A stretch of DNA of 64,000 bases, taken from the NCBI RefSeq assembly GCF_002197755.1, contig NZ_NHOT01000003.1:1132243-1196242 (forward strand). The letters are read 5' to 3'. The stretch's first letter is position 1. Each line of letters begins with the position of its first letter. This DNA is from Pedobacter sp. AJM (GTDB lineage: Bacteria > Bacteroidota > Bacteroidia > Sphingobacteriales > Sphingobacteriaceae). Below the pieces are notes generated by a model. It made no database searches and was not told the origin of the DNA. It saw only the letters and a list, made by a program, of their open reading frames with translations. Shown in pieces: positions 18,432 through 27,864 of this stretch. A program made the position numbers and the translations under genes.

Positions 18432-18439
18432 TATATTTG
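18432..18439 (+). promoter_or_regulatory. Bacteroidota -7 promoter element (TATATTTG)
   Basis: TATATTTG matches TAnnTTTG exactly and ends 4 bp before the ATG at 18444. Transcription would start at or just inside the start codon, so the mRNA may be leaderless. The -33 region falls inside the second palindrome at 18390-18421. Confidence 0.5.
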
Positions 18440-18443
18440 GATT

Positions 18444-19580
18444 ATGCAAAGTCAAATTTCCAGATATTTAAAATCAACAATTCTCCATAAAATAGGAAAG
18501 AATAAAGTGATTTTACTTTTCGGAACAAGAAGGGTTGGCAAAACATGGCTGATTGAACAAATCACCGCTGAAGCAAATATTGAATATATTTTTTTAAACG
18601 GAGAGGATCAGGATATTCAAACCTTACTTGCTACCAGAACTACAGCTAACTATAAAAGAATTTTAGGAAATAGTAAATTATTGGTCATTGATGAAGCACA
18701 GGTGATTCCTGACATTGGCAAAATTTTAAAGTTGCTAATTGACAGCTTTAAAGATTTGACGATTATAGCGAGTGGTTCATCAGCATTTGACCTCTCTAAT
18801 CAAACCGGTGAACCGCTTACAGGCAGAAGTATAACCTACTATTTGTATCCGATTGCGCAATTAGAATTAGCACCAGGTGAAAATGGCTTACAAACTGCTC
18901 AAAATCTGGAAGAGCGGTTGATTTTTGGTTCATATCCTGAAATATTTCAATTGGAAACGTTGGCAGAAAAATCTCAATACCTAACAGAATTAGTAAAATC
19001 ATATTTGTTAAAGGATATTTTGATCTATGAAAACATTCAAAACAGTAATAAACTATTTGATCTGTTAAAGCTTATTGCCCTGCAAATTGGTTCAGAGGTT
19101 TCAATAGATGAGCTTTCCAGATCATTAGGAATCAGCAAAAATACTGTTGACCGTTATCTTGATTTGCTTTCGAAGGTATTTATTATTTATAAAATTGGCG
19201 GATATAGCAACAACCTCCGTAAAGAGGTTACCAAATCTTCGAAATGGTATTTTTACGATAATGGTATCCGGAATGCAATTATCAATGATTTTAGATTATT
19301 ATCACTTCGGAATGATCAGGGTATTTTATGGGAAAACTATGGGTTTAGTGAACGGATTAAAAAAACCAACTACGAACAACAGGGTGCTCAGTATTATTTC
19401 TGGAGAACATATGACCAGCAGGAAATTGATTTAATTGAAACTAAAAATGGAGAGATGGTGGCAGTAGACTTTAAATGGAGTAATCAAAAAAAGAAAATAC
19501 CTGGTTTTTTTGCTAAAAACTATCCACACGCCTCATTTTCTATCATTAACAAAGAAAACTATTTAGATTTTATACTTTAA
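18444..19580 (+). CDS. AAA+ ATPase with DUF4143 C-terminal domain
   Basis: 378 residues. The N-terminal AAA_14 domain has Walker A FGTRRVGKTWLIEQ (about 28-41), Walker B LLVIDEAQVIPD (about 75-86) and sensor segment TIIASGSSAFDLS. The middle (about 215-245) looks like a winged helix: SIDELSRSLGISKNTVDRYL. The C-terminal DUF4143 part has a nuclease-like core (EIDLIETKNGEMVAVDFKW), resembling a PD-(D/E)xK fold with D...E...K residues. Members are widespread and often variable between strains; their function is unknown. The stop overlaps the next ATG by one base (TAATG), so the DUF3820 gene is translationally coupled. Confidence 0.88.
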   Translation: MQSQISRYLKSTILHKIGKNKVILLFGTRRVGKTWLIEQITAEANIEYIFLNGEDQDIQTLLATRTTANYKRILGNSKLLVIDEAQVIPDIGKILKLLIDSFKDLTIIASGSSAFDLSNQTGEPLTGRSITYYLYPIAQLELAPGENGLQTAQNLEERLIFGSYPEIFQLETLAEKSQYLTELVKSYLLKDILIYENIQNSNKLFDLLKLIALQIGSEVSIDELSRSLGISKNTVDRYLDLLSKVFIIYKIGGYSNNLRKEVTKSSKWYFYDNGIRNAIINDFRLLSLRNDQGILWENYGFSERIKKTNYEQQGAQYYFWRTYDQQEIDLIETKNGEMVAVDFKWSNQKKKIPGFFAKNYPHASFSIINKENYLDFIL

Positions 19581-19798
19581 TGGATCCTACCTTATTACTC
19601 GATTTAGTCAAAATGCAAATGCCTTATGGCAAGTATAAAGGCTATCTAATCTGCAATATCCCCGAAAGCTACCTGCTCTGGTATAAAGACAAAGGCTTTC
19701 CGAAAGGCAAATTAGGCGATTTAATGGCTACCATGTTCGAAATACGGGTGAATGGCTTGGAATATCTGTTAACGCCTTTGAAAAATCAGCAGCAGTAA
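19580..19798 (+). CDS. DUF3820 family small protein
   Basis: 72 residues. MPYGKYKGYLICNIPESYLLWY and GFPKGKLGDLMATMFEI are typical of DUF3820 (PF12843; I split the motif here only for description). The protein starts within the stop codon of the DUF4143 ATPase, so both are made from one message. Biochemical function is unknown. Confidence 0.8.
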   Translation: MDPTLLLDLVKMQMPYGKYKGYLICNIPESYLLWYKDKGFPKGKLGDLMATMFEIRVNGLEYLLTPLKNQQQ

Positions 19799-19892
19799 AT
19801 TAAGCGTAATTACTTAATCAATCATCATCCTGAGCGTAATCTAATTTATTAATAGATGCTGAAGTAAATTCAACATGAAGAGGTTCATAATA

Positions 19893-19954
19893 TTCCCGCA
19901 GATCAAAATGATTTACGCAGAAAAATCTACATTGATCAGTGTAATCTGCGGGAA
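19893..19954. repeat. Intergenic inverted repeat, likely dispersed element
   Basis: TTCCCGCAGAT (19893-19903) and ATCTGCGGGAA (19944-19954) are perfect 11-bp arms. The 40-bp interior holds a further GATCAA/TTGATC pair and a TTTACGCAGA segment related to the arms. It sits between the DUF3820 gene and the DsbA-like gene, which converge. The sequence looks like a REP-type intergenic repeat; copies elsewhere could not be checked. It may also end transcription. Confidence 0.65.
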
Positions 19955-19960
19955 ACAAAC

Positions 19961-20677
19961 CTATATTTCACATCCATTTTCATCGCAAATGGCATCATCA
20001 TTTTTATTTAATGAAGTAAGCGTAGTTTTAGGCTGAGTGGCTTTCCATTCTGTAAAACTTTGGGTAAGCGCATCAGTAAAAGCTTCCACAGGTTGTGCTC
20101 CGGAAATCCCATATTTTCTATCCATCACAAAATAAGGAACACCACGAATGCCTAAATTCTGGCTTTCATAAATATCATAACGAACAGCTTCGCTAAATTG
20201 ATCTCCTTTTAAAACCTCTTCTACCTCGGCCTTTTCTAAACCTATTTCCTCAGCAAGATCTATCAAAACTGATAAATCATCAATGTTCTGACTATTTATA
20301 AAATGAGCTTCAAACAATTTTTCTTCAGCCTGATCTTGCAAACCGTGTTTGGCGGCCAAATGAATTAGTCTGTGTGCATTAAAAGTATTAGCCGGAATAT
20401 TTGCATCAAAATCGAGTTTTAAACCTGCATTTGCAGCCATATCAGCAACTTGTTTCGTCATTTGCTTTGCCTGTTCAATCGGCATTCCTTTACTTCTAGA
20501 AAGGTAATCGTACACCGTTTCATTGTTTGTATTGTGATATTCAGGATTTAGCTGATAACTTTTCCAATCTACCGTGATCTCATTTTTAAAAGGCAATTTT
20601 TCTATGGCCTGCTCAAAATGACGCTTACCAATATAGCAAAACGGACACATTACATCCGACCAGATTTCTACTTTCAT
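19961..20677 (-). CDS. DsbA-family oxidoreductase (FrnE-like)
   Basis: 238 residues. A thioredoxin-like fold with active site CPFC near the N-terminus (MKVEIWSDVMCPFCYIGKRH, residues 11-14), the inserted helical domain (about 60-150), and the cis-Pro segment GIRGVPYFVMD (about 178-188). No signal peptide, so it acts in the cytoplasm, as for FrnE, which is linked to oxidative-stress protection. It ends in CDENGCEI, adding a second cysteine pair typical of FrnE homologues. Substrates are unknown. Confidence 0.9.
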   Translation of the reverse strand: MKVEIWSDVMCPFCYIGKRHFEQAIEKLPFKNEITVDWKSYQLNPEYHNTNNETVYDYLSRSKGMPIEQAKQMTKQVADMAANAGLKLDFDANIPANTFNAHRLIHLAAKHGLQDQAEEKLFEAHFINSQNIDDLSVLIDLAEEIGLEKAEVEEVLKGDQFSEAVRYDIYESQNLGIRGVPYFVMDRKYGISGAQPVEAFTDALTQSFTEWKATQPKTTLTSLNKNDDAICDENGCEI

Positions 20678-20769
20678 GAAATAAAAATAACTACTTTATA
20701 AGAATGCTTAGTAAGCAGAAAGTAAAAAGGCCCACAATATAAAGGATACCGATCTGCTCAATCAATTTT

Positions 20770-23460
20770 CTATTTATACAACTGATTAAAAATCAATTTA
20801 AAGGTTCCATGGGTTTGTGCCCTAAAGGCTATTTCCGGACCAAAAGCCAGTAACTTTCCTTTTCCTACATTTGCCTCAAAAGCTGTTACACCATCCTGCA
20901 AATAAGCCTGACCCCAGGCCCAACCGCTGCGCAAAGGTGCAGCAGATTTAAACCACATCAATGGTTTAATTTTTCCAGCGGTAATGGCATCTCCAGTTAA
21001 TTTAAAAACCGGACTATTATCAAAATACACATCCGCATCATTTTCCATTCCCCAGTTAGCAGGTTGTTTGGGATCTAATTCAACCTGCAGAACACTTCCA
21101 GGTACATAATATTTCTCTGCCGGGAGTTTCTTTTCTTCGCCATTTACAATCTCCATTATGGCGTTGCGAACTGGTAAGTTTAAATGATAAGCCAGATTTG
21201 TACTGCTGCCAATGGTTACAATATTTCCCCCTTCTTCTAAGAATTGCTTTAATTGAGGTATAGATTTATCTGCGGTAATCCTACCTAAACGATTTCTGTA
21301 TGCCAAAGGAATATCTTCTGCTTTAGGCCCGAAAGCTCTTGAGCCGAAGCCACCACCCTGTAGTGCCGGAATTGCGCCACCAACGAAAATAATTACATCA
21401 TATTTAGATTTTAAACTTCCTGCATCAATATCCTGCGGATAAATAACGGTAGCATGGTAATGATACTGCTCCATAATAAAACGCATCCAACCGGATGCCA
21501 TTGATCCACCATAATTATCCCATAAGGCAATTCTTGAAGCAGAAATTTTCGTTTTATCTTTTGGAATAGTCGCAGATTTTAATTTCACATTCGCCTTTTC
21601 CAAAACAGATTTTCCGGCAGAAGAAACATAAAAATCTCCGTTTTCCTTCGAACGGTAAACCTCTACTTTATTTTTCAATAGATCATTAACAGCGGTATAA
21701 GAATCATTTTGTGCAGCACTTAATATATAACTTTTTCCAGTGAGCTTATTTTCAGGAACCAGTAACTTACCATATGGATTTTTTTCAAATGGTCCGCTAA
21801 AATCATCCTGGATACGGTCGAATTTTACGTCCATTAAATAAGCCAATGTCCATCCGGCAGCATCATAGGGTGGTATAGGGGCACCACCTTCATATTTGAA
21901 ATCATTCGGGTGATCTTGTGGCTCAAACATATCTAATACATGTGGCCTAAAAGCTTGGTCAGTTTTAACCACATAACTCCCGGTAGGATATTTTTTCCCG
22001 GCAACAGTAAATGGAGCAGTTGCTTTGTGCACAATAATTCCTGTTCTTATCAGCGCATTCAAAAATTTGATCGCCGTATTAAAATCAGCCTGATCAGCAG
22101 ATAGGATATACCCTCTTGCATCTCTGTTTGCCGGTGCCTTCATCACGGTATCAAAATATTTTACACTCATCATTTGTCTGGAGCCAAAATCATACTCACC
22201 AACATCTGCAGTATTCGATCCGCCTTTTTTTGCTGCCGCATTAATGGCTTCAATCTTTTTAGGTGAAAAAGACCAGGTATCCTTCTTACCTTTTTCAATT
22301 GAATTTCTGCCCATTTGATAAATATTAAAAAGCAATTCGTCTGCATGTCGCTGCGCATAATTTAATACAGCGTAATTTAGAGAAACAGAATAGTCAATGG
22401 AGTTTTTAAAAAACCATTTCCGGGGAGTAACCGGGTTAGGTGAATCACTGTTTGGCAATAACCTTGAAGGTACTAACGGGATTTCTGATGGTGTCGGACT
22501 ACCAACAATCTCCGTCAGTAAACCAACCATATTATGAAAATAAGTGGTTGTCCTCAACCCACCATTATACCAGGTTGAAAACACTGAACCTCCACGTTGT
22601 GTATAACCAGGCTTTCCTTCTACATTTAATCTGGTATGCATGGCCGCCCCAACCGCATCTAAACTGGTTAAGAGTGTAGCATCGAAAACATAATTGAAAG
22701 GATCGCGATAGGGTGGCCCAGCGACAACAGTTCCGGCAGGGCCTGCCTGATGATGGTTATACATAATCTGCGGAATCCATTCTACAAAAAGCTGTCTACC
22801 AATGTTTTGGCTTTCCTTCAAATTCAGCATAAAAAAATCCCGGTTATTATCGTGCCCGGCATATTTTTCATAAAGAACAGGTAAACCAGATAACACTCTC
22901 TTTGCAGGATCTTTTTCACGCATGTACCAGTTACTCACCAATTCCTGCCCATCAGGATTGGCATGGGTAAATAAAATAATTACATTTTCAAGAATTTTAG
23001 TGGTTTCAGGATCCGTTTTAGAAGCAAATTCATAAGCAGTTTGAATCAACTGATGTGCACCAACGGTTTCAGTTGCATGTAAACCACCATCAATCCAAAC
23101 CACTGCCTTTCCTTCCCGAGATAGTGCTTTTGCCTGCTCAGTTGTAATTTCTGCATGGGCAAGCTGTTGCGAAATTTCTTTGTAACGATCCAGCTTTTGA
23201 AGGTTCTCAGGTGAAGAAACAATCAGCATATACTGATTTCTTCCCTCTTCAGTTTTGCCAATATCAACCAGTTTCACACGCTTAGATGTTTCGGCTAATT
23301 TTTTAAAGTAAGCCTCGGTTTGCGTATAGGTAGCCAACTGGTAATTATCGCCGATATCAAAACCAAAATGTGATTTTGGAGAAGGTACTTCCTGCGCAAA
23401 AGCACTGCCGTTTACGATTAGAAAAGCCAGGAATAGCTTTCTAAATTGCATTTTAATCAT
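20770..23460 (-). CDS. Exported M14-family zinc carboxypeptidase-like protein
   Basis: 896 residues with a signal peptide (about 1-23; a second ATG three codons in, at 23451, is equally possible). The M14 domain covers about 45-360: zinc motif HATE in VVWIDGGLHATETVGAHQ (about 124-141), NNRDFFMLN, and a distal His in YNHHQAGPAGT. The C-terminal ~450 residues include a glutamine-amidotransferase-like stretch (YDVIIFVGGAIPAL). This long layout is common in Bacteroidota and presumably serves peptide use in the periplasm or on the surface. It is divergent from the metE riboswitch region. Confidence 0.85.
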   Translation of the reverse strand: MIKMQFRKLFLAFLIVNGSAFAQEVPSPKSHFGFDIGDNYQLATYTQTEAYFKKLAETSKRVKLVDIGKTEEGRNQYMLIVSSPENLQKLDRYKEISQQLAHAEITTEQAKALSREGKAVVWIDGGLHATETVGAHQLIQTAYEFASKTDPETTKILENVIILFTHANPDGQELVSNWYMREKDPAKRVLSGLPVLYEKYAGHDNNRDFFMLNLKESQNIGRQLFVEWIPQIMYNHHQAGPAGTVVAGPPYRDPFNYVFDATLLTSLDAVGAAMHTRLNVEGKPGYTQRGGSVFSTWYNGGLRTTTYFHNMVGLLTEIVGSPTPSEIPLVPSRLLPNSDSPNPVTPRKWFFKNSIDYSVSLNYAVLNYAQRHADELLFNIYQMGRNSIEKGKKDTWSFSPKKIEAINAAAKKGGSNTADVGEYDFGSRQMMSVKYFDTVMKAPANRDARGYILSADQADFNTAIKFLNALIRTGIIVHKATAPFTVAGKKYPTGSYVVKTDQAFRPHVLDMFEPQDHPNDFKYEGGAPIPPYDAAGWTLAYLMDVKFDRIQDDFSGPFEKNPYGKLLVPENKLTGKSYILSAAQNDSYTAVNDLLKNKVEVYRSKENGDFYVSSAGKSVLEKANVKLKSATIPKDKTKISASRIALWDNYGGSMASGWMRFIMEQYHYHATVIYPQDIDAGSLKSKYDVIIFVGGAIPALQGGGFGSRAFGPKAEDIPLAYRNRLGRITADKSIPQLKQFLEEGGNIVTIGSSTNLAYHLNLPVRNAIMEIVNGEEKKLPAEKYYVPGSVLQVELDPKQPANWGMENDADVYFDNSPVFKLTGDAITAGKIKPLMWFKSAAPLRSGWAWGQAYLQDGVTAFEANVGKGKLLAFGPEIAFRAQTHGTFKLIFNQLYK

Positions 23461-23611
23461 AGTTTAGGTTGGTTTGTTGGATGCTCAAATATAATAGCGA
23501 AAAGAATGTAAAAACAGAGTGCCGTAAATTTGTTACACGACATCTTTTACCAAAAAATAGCTAAGTTTTTTTGACTTTTATATTTTGAAAACAGAATAAT
23601 ATTTGTTTCCT

Positions 23612-23644
23612 GTTACAATTACTGCGTGTTAATAAATACATTTG
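23612..23644 (+). promoter_or_regulatory. Promoter of the riboswitch-metE transcript
   Basis: TTTG at 23612-23615 and TACATTTG at 23637-23644 match the Bacteroidota -33 and -7 elements with a 21-bp gap. The expected start site near 23650 would place the whole cobalamin riboswitch on the transcript. Confidence 0.6.
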
Positions 23645-23681
23645 TATTGATGCAAGTTCTTAACTTTATTTTTCATCAACC

Positions 23682-23863
23682 GATATCGGTTTTACTTAGC
23701 TGTAGATTAAAAGGGAATCGTGTGCAAATCACGAGCTGTCGCGCAACTGTAAATTCTGTCTTTTAAAATAAAGACAACGGTTTTATCAATAATGCCACTG
23801 TTCTGTTTTTCGGGATGGGAAGGCGATAAAACCGGGAATAAGTCAGGAGACCTGCCAGATATC
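23682..23863 (+). promoter_or_regulatory. Cobalamin (B12) riboswitch
   Basis: The aptamer parts are present in order: the AAAAGGGAAT segment with GTGCAAATC, GCGCAACTGTAAA, GCCACTG, GGGATGGGAAGGCG, and the B12 box AAGTCAGGAGACCTGCC (23840-23856). GATATC copies at 23682-23687 and 23858-23863 can close P1. Downstream, CAGGTCT (23900-23906) is complementary to AGACCTG inside the B12 box, a plausible expression platform. It sits ahead of metE, the B12-independent methionine synthase, a classic target that is switched off when cobalamin is available. Confidence 0.95.
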
Positions 23864-24071
23864 AAATTGACGGTGCTTTCGCGTAAAAAAGCAACAGGTC
23901 AGGTCTGATAGGTTCACAATAAAATTAACCATTATTAAAATTTGCTTTAAGCTTTTGGCTGATGAGTGGGTTTTATATGCCCCTGCCTTTCCTTTTCATT
24001 TTTTACAGAAATCATTATAGAATATTGCTTGAGGACTTTTAAACGATTTATTTACTTAATCTTTAAAAGAA

Positions 24072-26401
24072 ATGCTAACGCAAAACCTAGGCTATCCGCG
24101 AATTGGTAGCCACCGCGAATTAAAGAAAATCTGCGAAAATTACTGGGCAGGTAAAACGGGCTACAAAAATGTACTTCAGGTAGGAAAAAACATCCGCCAC
24201 GAGAATTGGAAACTTCAGCAGGAAACCGGAATTAACCTCATTCCTTCGAATGATTTCTCTTTCTATGATCATGTGCTGGATCATTCGTTAACTTTTGGTG
24301 CCATTCCGAAGAGGTATAACGAAGTGATTTTAAAAAAGGGAAACACTGAGCTGGATCTCTATTTCGCCATGGCCAGGGGCTATCAGAAAGATGGGCTGGA
24401 TGTGGTTGCTATGGAAATGACCAAATGGTTCGACACCAACTACCATTATATTGTTCCTGAATTTCATAAAGAACAACCTTTCAAACTTTTCTCCACCAAA
24501 ATAATTGATGAATTTTATGAGGCCAAGCAACTGGGGATCATCACAAAACCGGTTTTAATTGGCCCGGTTACTTACCTTTTGTTGGGTAAAGAAAAAGAAA
24601 GTGGTTTCGAAAAGATTGATTTAATTAAAAACCTGCTTCCTGTTTATCTGGAAATTTTAGCCCGTTTGGATGCTTTGGATGTTGAATATATTCAATTTGA
24701 TGAACCTTTTCTGGCTTTAGATTTATCAGAAAAGGAACAGAAAGCATATGAATATGCCTATAAGGAAATTCGGAAAGCCTTTCCAAGAATCAAGCTGGTT
24801 CTTGCAACATACTTTGAAGGTCTTGGTAATAACCTGGCGTTAACCACATCACTTCAGGTAAATGTTTTACACATAGATTTGGTAAGGGCTGAAAATCAAC
24901 TGGCTGAGGTATTGCCTCAACTTAAAGAAAATACCATCCTTTCATTAGGTGTTGTAGATGGTAGAAACATCTGGAAAAACGATTTTGAACATTCCATCGC
25001 TGTGATTAATCAAGCTATTGAGAAAATAGGCACAGAACGTGTCTGGATTGCACCATCATGTTCTTTAATCCATGCTCCGGTTGATTTGGAAAATGAGACC
25101 AATGAAGAAAATTTAACTGCTGAAGTAAAACAATGGCTGGCTTTTGCTAAACAGAAAGTAACCGAAATTGTAACCCTGAAAAAGCTGATCTTGAACGAAG
25201 GCCCTGCATCTACCCTGCAAAAACTAGAGGAAAACAAAAAGGCTTTAAACAACAGAAAAACATCTACCTCTATCCACAATCCTATAGTAAAAGAACGCGT
25301 AGCCAATTTAAAGACTGAAGATTCAGAACGTAAAAGTCCTTTTTCTCTGAGAAAAATTAAGCAGCAACAACTTAATTTACCAAAGTATTCTACAACAACA
25401 ATTGGTTCATTTCCGCAAACAGCAGAAGTAAGAAGCTGGAGGGCTAAGTTTAAAAATGGAACTTTTACGGAAGATGAATACAATACACTTATAGCCGAAG
25501 AAACTGCAAAGGCAGTAAAATGGCAGGAGGAAATAGACCTTGATGTTCTGGTACATGGTGAATTTGAACGCAATGATATGGTTGAATATTTTGGCGAGCA
25601 GCTGGAAGGTTTTGCCTTCTCGAAAAATGGCTGGGTACAAAGCTATGGCTCCCGTTGCGTAAAACCGCCCATAATTTATGGTGATATTTCACGCCCGGAG
25701 CCTATGACAGTGAAATGGACATCGTATGCGCAAACTTTAACATCCAAATACATGAAAGGGATGTTAACCGGACCAGTAACTATTTTACAATGGTCCTTTG
25801 TGCGTAATGATCAGCCACGGTCAGAAACCTGTACGCAAATTGCATTGGCCATCAGGGATGAGGTTGTCGACCTGGAAAATGCGGGGATTAAAATTATTCA
25901 GATTGACGAGCCCGCTATCAGAGAAGGTTTACCTTTAAGGAAGAAAGACTGGCAGACTTATTTGAACTGGGCTGTAAATGCCTTTAAAATTTCTGCAAGC
26001 GGTGTTAAGGATGAAACACAAATTCATACACACATGTGTTACTCTGAATTTAACGATATTATTCAAAACATAGCAGATATGGATGCTGATGTAATTACTA
26101 TTGAAACTTCGAGATCCCAAATGGAGCTTTTAGATGCTTTTGCCACCTTTAAATATCCGAATGAAATTGGCCCTGGAGTTTATGATATTCACTCTCCACG
26201 CGTACCTAAAAGGGAAGAAATGGTTCATTTACTTAAAAAAGCGAAGGCTGTTATTCCTGGAGATCAGCTTTGGGTAAATCCAGATTGCGGATTAAAAACC
26301 CGTGGTGGGTTGAAACCAAAAAAGCCCTGATCGAAATGGTGGAAGCCGCTAAAGAAATGCGTAAAAATGAAGATGTTTTAAGCACAGCCACACAAAACTA
26401 A
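24072..26401 (+). CDS. metE: Cobalamin-independent methionine synthase MetE, frame broken near the 3' end
   Basis: MetE moves the methyl group of 5-methyltetrahydrofolate (triglutamate) to homocysteine. The duplicated barrel is complete: N-terminal half LGYPRIGSHRELKK, C-terminal half TTTIGSFPQTAEVRSWR (from about 438). Zinc ligands are all present: His and Cys in HTHMCYSEF (about 652-660), Glu in VITIETSRS, and Cys in NPDCGLKTR (about 738). Right after this, CGTGGTGGGTTG reads out of frame and stops at 26330 with ...GLKPKKP. One added base near 26304-26309 would restore RGWVETKKALIEM and run to the TAA at 26401. So about 25 C-terminal residues are lost as read. This is either a real indel or a sequencing error. 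An intrinsic terminator follows. Confidence 0.92.
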
Positions 26402-26472
26402 TTCATTTTTACCATACCCGTGTGGTCGATCAGGCAAAGAAACACGATCGTTTTCTCTAAAATAAAACCTTA

Positions 26473-26513
26473 CTTTGACAACTTTTTAAGAAAGAAAGTT
26501 GTCAAAGCTTTTT
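26473..26513 (+). terminator. Intrinsic terminator of metE
   Basis: CTTTGACAACTTT (26473-26485) and AAAGTTGTCAAAG (26495-26507) form a perfect 13-bp stem with a 9-nt loop, followed by CTTTTT. It lies 72 bp after the restored metE stop and 20 bp before the next gene. Confidence 0.9.
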
Positions 26514-26533
26514 ACACCCTTTATATTTAACCC

Positions 26534-26920
26534 ATGACCTTAGAAGAAAGAATCGAAAATTCAAAAACCAGTATTTTTAAAGCCGTTTTTCCAAATACAA
26601 CAAACCATTATGATACCCTTTTTGGTGGTACCGCCATGCATTTAATGGACGAAGTGGCATTTATCACGGCTACAAGATTCAGCAGGCAAATAATGGTAAC
26701 CGTAAGCAGCGACAGAATCGACTTTAAGAAACCAATTCCGGCAGGAACCATTATTGAATTGGTAGGAAAAGTAAATCATGTAGGCAATACCAGTTTAAAG
26801 GTGAATGTAGAAATTTACATTGAGCAAATGTATGCAGAAGGAAGAGAGTTGGCCGTACATGGCGATTTTACCTTTGTAGCGATTGATGAATACAAAAAAC
26901 CAGTTCAGGTGATTAAATAA
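26534..26920 (+). CDS. Acyl-CoA thioesterase, hotdog fold (YciA/BACH type)
   Basis: 128 residues. The hotdog core shows VFPNTTNHYDTLFGGTAMHLMD (described here in parts: NHYDTLFGG then MHLMDE) with the catalytic Asp in the helix, and VTVSSDRIDFKKPIPAGTII. These match cytosolic acyl-CoA hydrolases of the YciA/BACH group. Chain-length preference cannot be told from sequence. It stands alone between the metE terminator and the convergent cdsA gene. Confidence 0.88.
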   Translation: MTLEERIENSKTSIFKAVFPNTTNHYDTLFGGTAMHLMDEVAFITATRFSRQIMVTVSSDRIDFKKPIPAGTIIELVGKVNHVGNTSLKVNVEIYIEQMYAEGRELAVHGDFTFVAIDEYKKPVQVIK

Positions 26921-27009
26921 AGCTTTATTTTACCATATAAGTGCTATAGTAAAACCCATTAACCTTATATTTTTCTTATATGGTTTATACTATATAAAAT
27001 CCAAATGGT

Positions 27010-27819
27010 TTAATACAAAATCAGGTACAAATAAGCATAAACCACTGGTGCGGCTAATAATAACCCATCAAAACGATCTAACAAGCCACCATGGCCGGGC
27101 AATAATCCACCACTATCTTTAGTATCTAGACTTCTCTTCAGCATAGATTCTACCAGGTCTCCGAGTGTGCCAAAGCTGGCTATTAATATGGCCATTCCAG
27201 CCCAAACCCATGATGGATTTTCGGTAAATAAAAATGACAAACCATACGCTACCAAAACGCTGGTAAACATTCCCCCAAAAAAACCTTCCCAACTCTTCTT
27301 TGGGGAATGACGTTCAAATAATTTGCGCTTACCATATTTTACACCAAAAAGATAGGCACCCGTATCATTAGCCCAAAGCATCAATAAAAAAGCCAGCGGA
27401 AAATGAAAATTGTATTCACTCCAGTTTTTTAAAAACCCTAAAGCGTGGAAAAAACAGAAAGGAATGGTTACATATACAAACCCTACAAATGTATAGGAGA
27501 TATTGGCAAATGGAATTTTGTTCTTCTTGTAAAGTTCTGTGATAAAGACAGAAAAAACTAATGGAATACAAAGCAGAAGATATTTAACATCATATTTTAG
27601 ATAATGCAAACCAGCCGCCATCAAAAATATCAATGCTCCGGCAATTAAACCAATATTACGGTGAGGCCGGATTCCTGAATTTTTAATTAGCTTATAAAAC
27701 TCAAAAAGAGATAAAATACTTAATACTAAATAAAATATGGTGAAGGCATAACTTCCTAAAAAGATGGAGCCTAACATTACAATAGTAAAAAAGAAAGCGG
27801 TTATTGCCCTTGTTTTCAT
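27010..27819 (-). CDS. cdsA: Phosphatidate cytidylyltransferase CdsA
   Basis: 269 residues, all-membrane with about eight helices. The family signature is near the C-terminus: SLDTKDSGGLLPGHGGLLDR (about 233-252), with further conserved KKSWEGFFGG (about 173-182). It converts phosphatidic acid and CTP to CDP-diacylglycerol, the precursor of phosphatidylethanolamine and anionic phospholipids. The DUF2007 gene and CPBP protease gene lie upstream on the same strand and probably belong to the same operon (45 bp gap). Confidence 0.95.
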   Translation of the reverse strand: MKTRAITAFFFTIVMLGSIFLGSYAFTIFYLVLSILSLFEFYKLIKNSGIRPHRNIGLIAGALIFLMAAGLHYLKYDVKYLLLCIPLVFSVFITELYKKNKIPFANISYTFVGFVYVTIPFCFFHALGFLKNWSEYNFHFPLAFLLMLWANDTGAYLFGVKYGKRKLFERHSPKKSWEGFFGGMFTSVLVAYGLSFLFTENPSWVWAGMAILIASFGTLGDLVESMLKRSLDTKDSGGLLPGHGGLLDRFDGLLLAAPVVYAYLYLILY

Positions 27820-27864
27820 TTGTGATAGTGGGTAAAAGGTGTAGAACTTAAGGTCTTATTACTA

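Noticed and set aside
25010..25573. 187-codon antisense frame inside metE
   Set aside because: Ser/Phe/Cys-rich translation typical of reverse-strand shadows; metE in this segment is intact and conserved.
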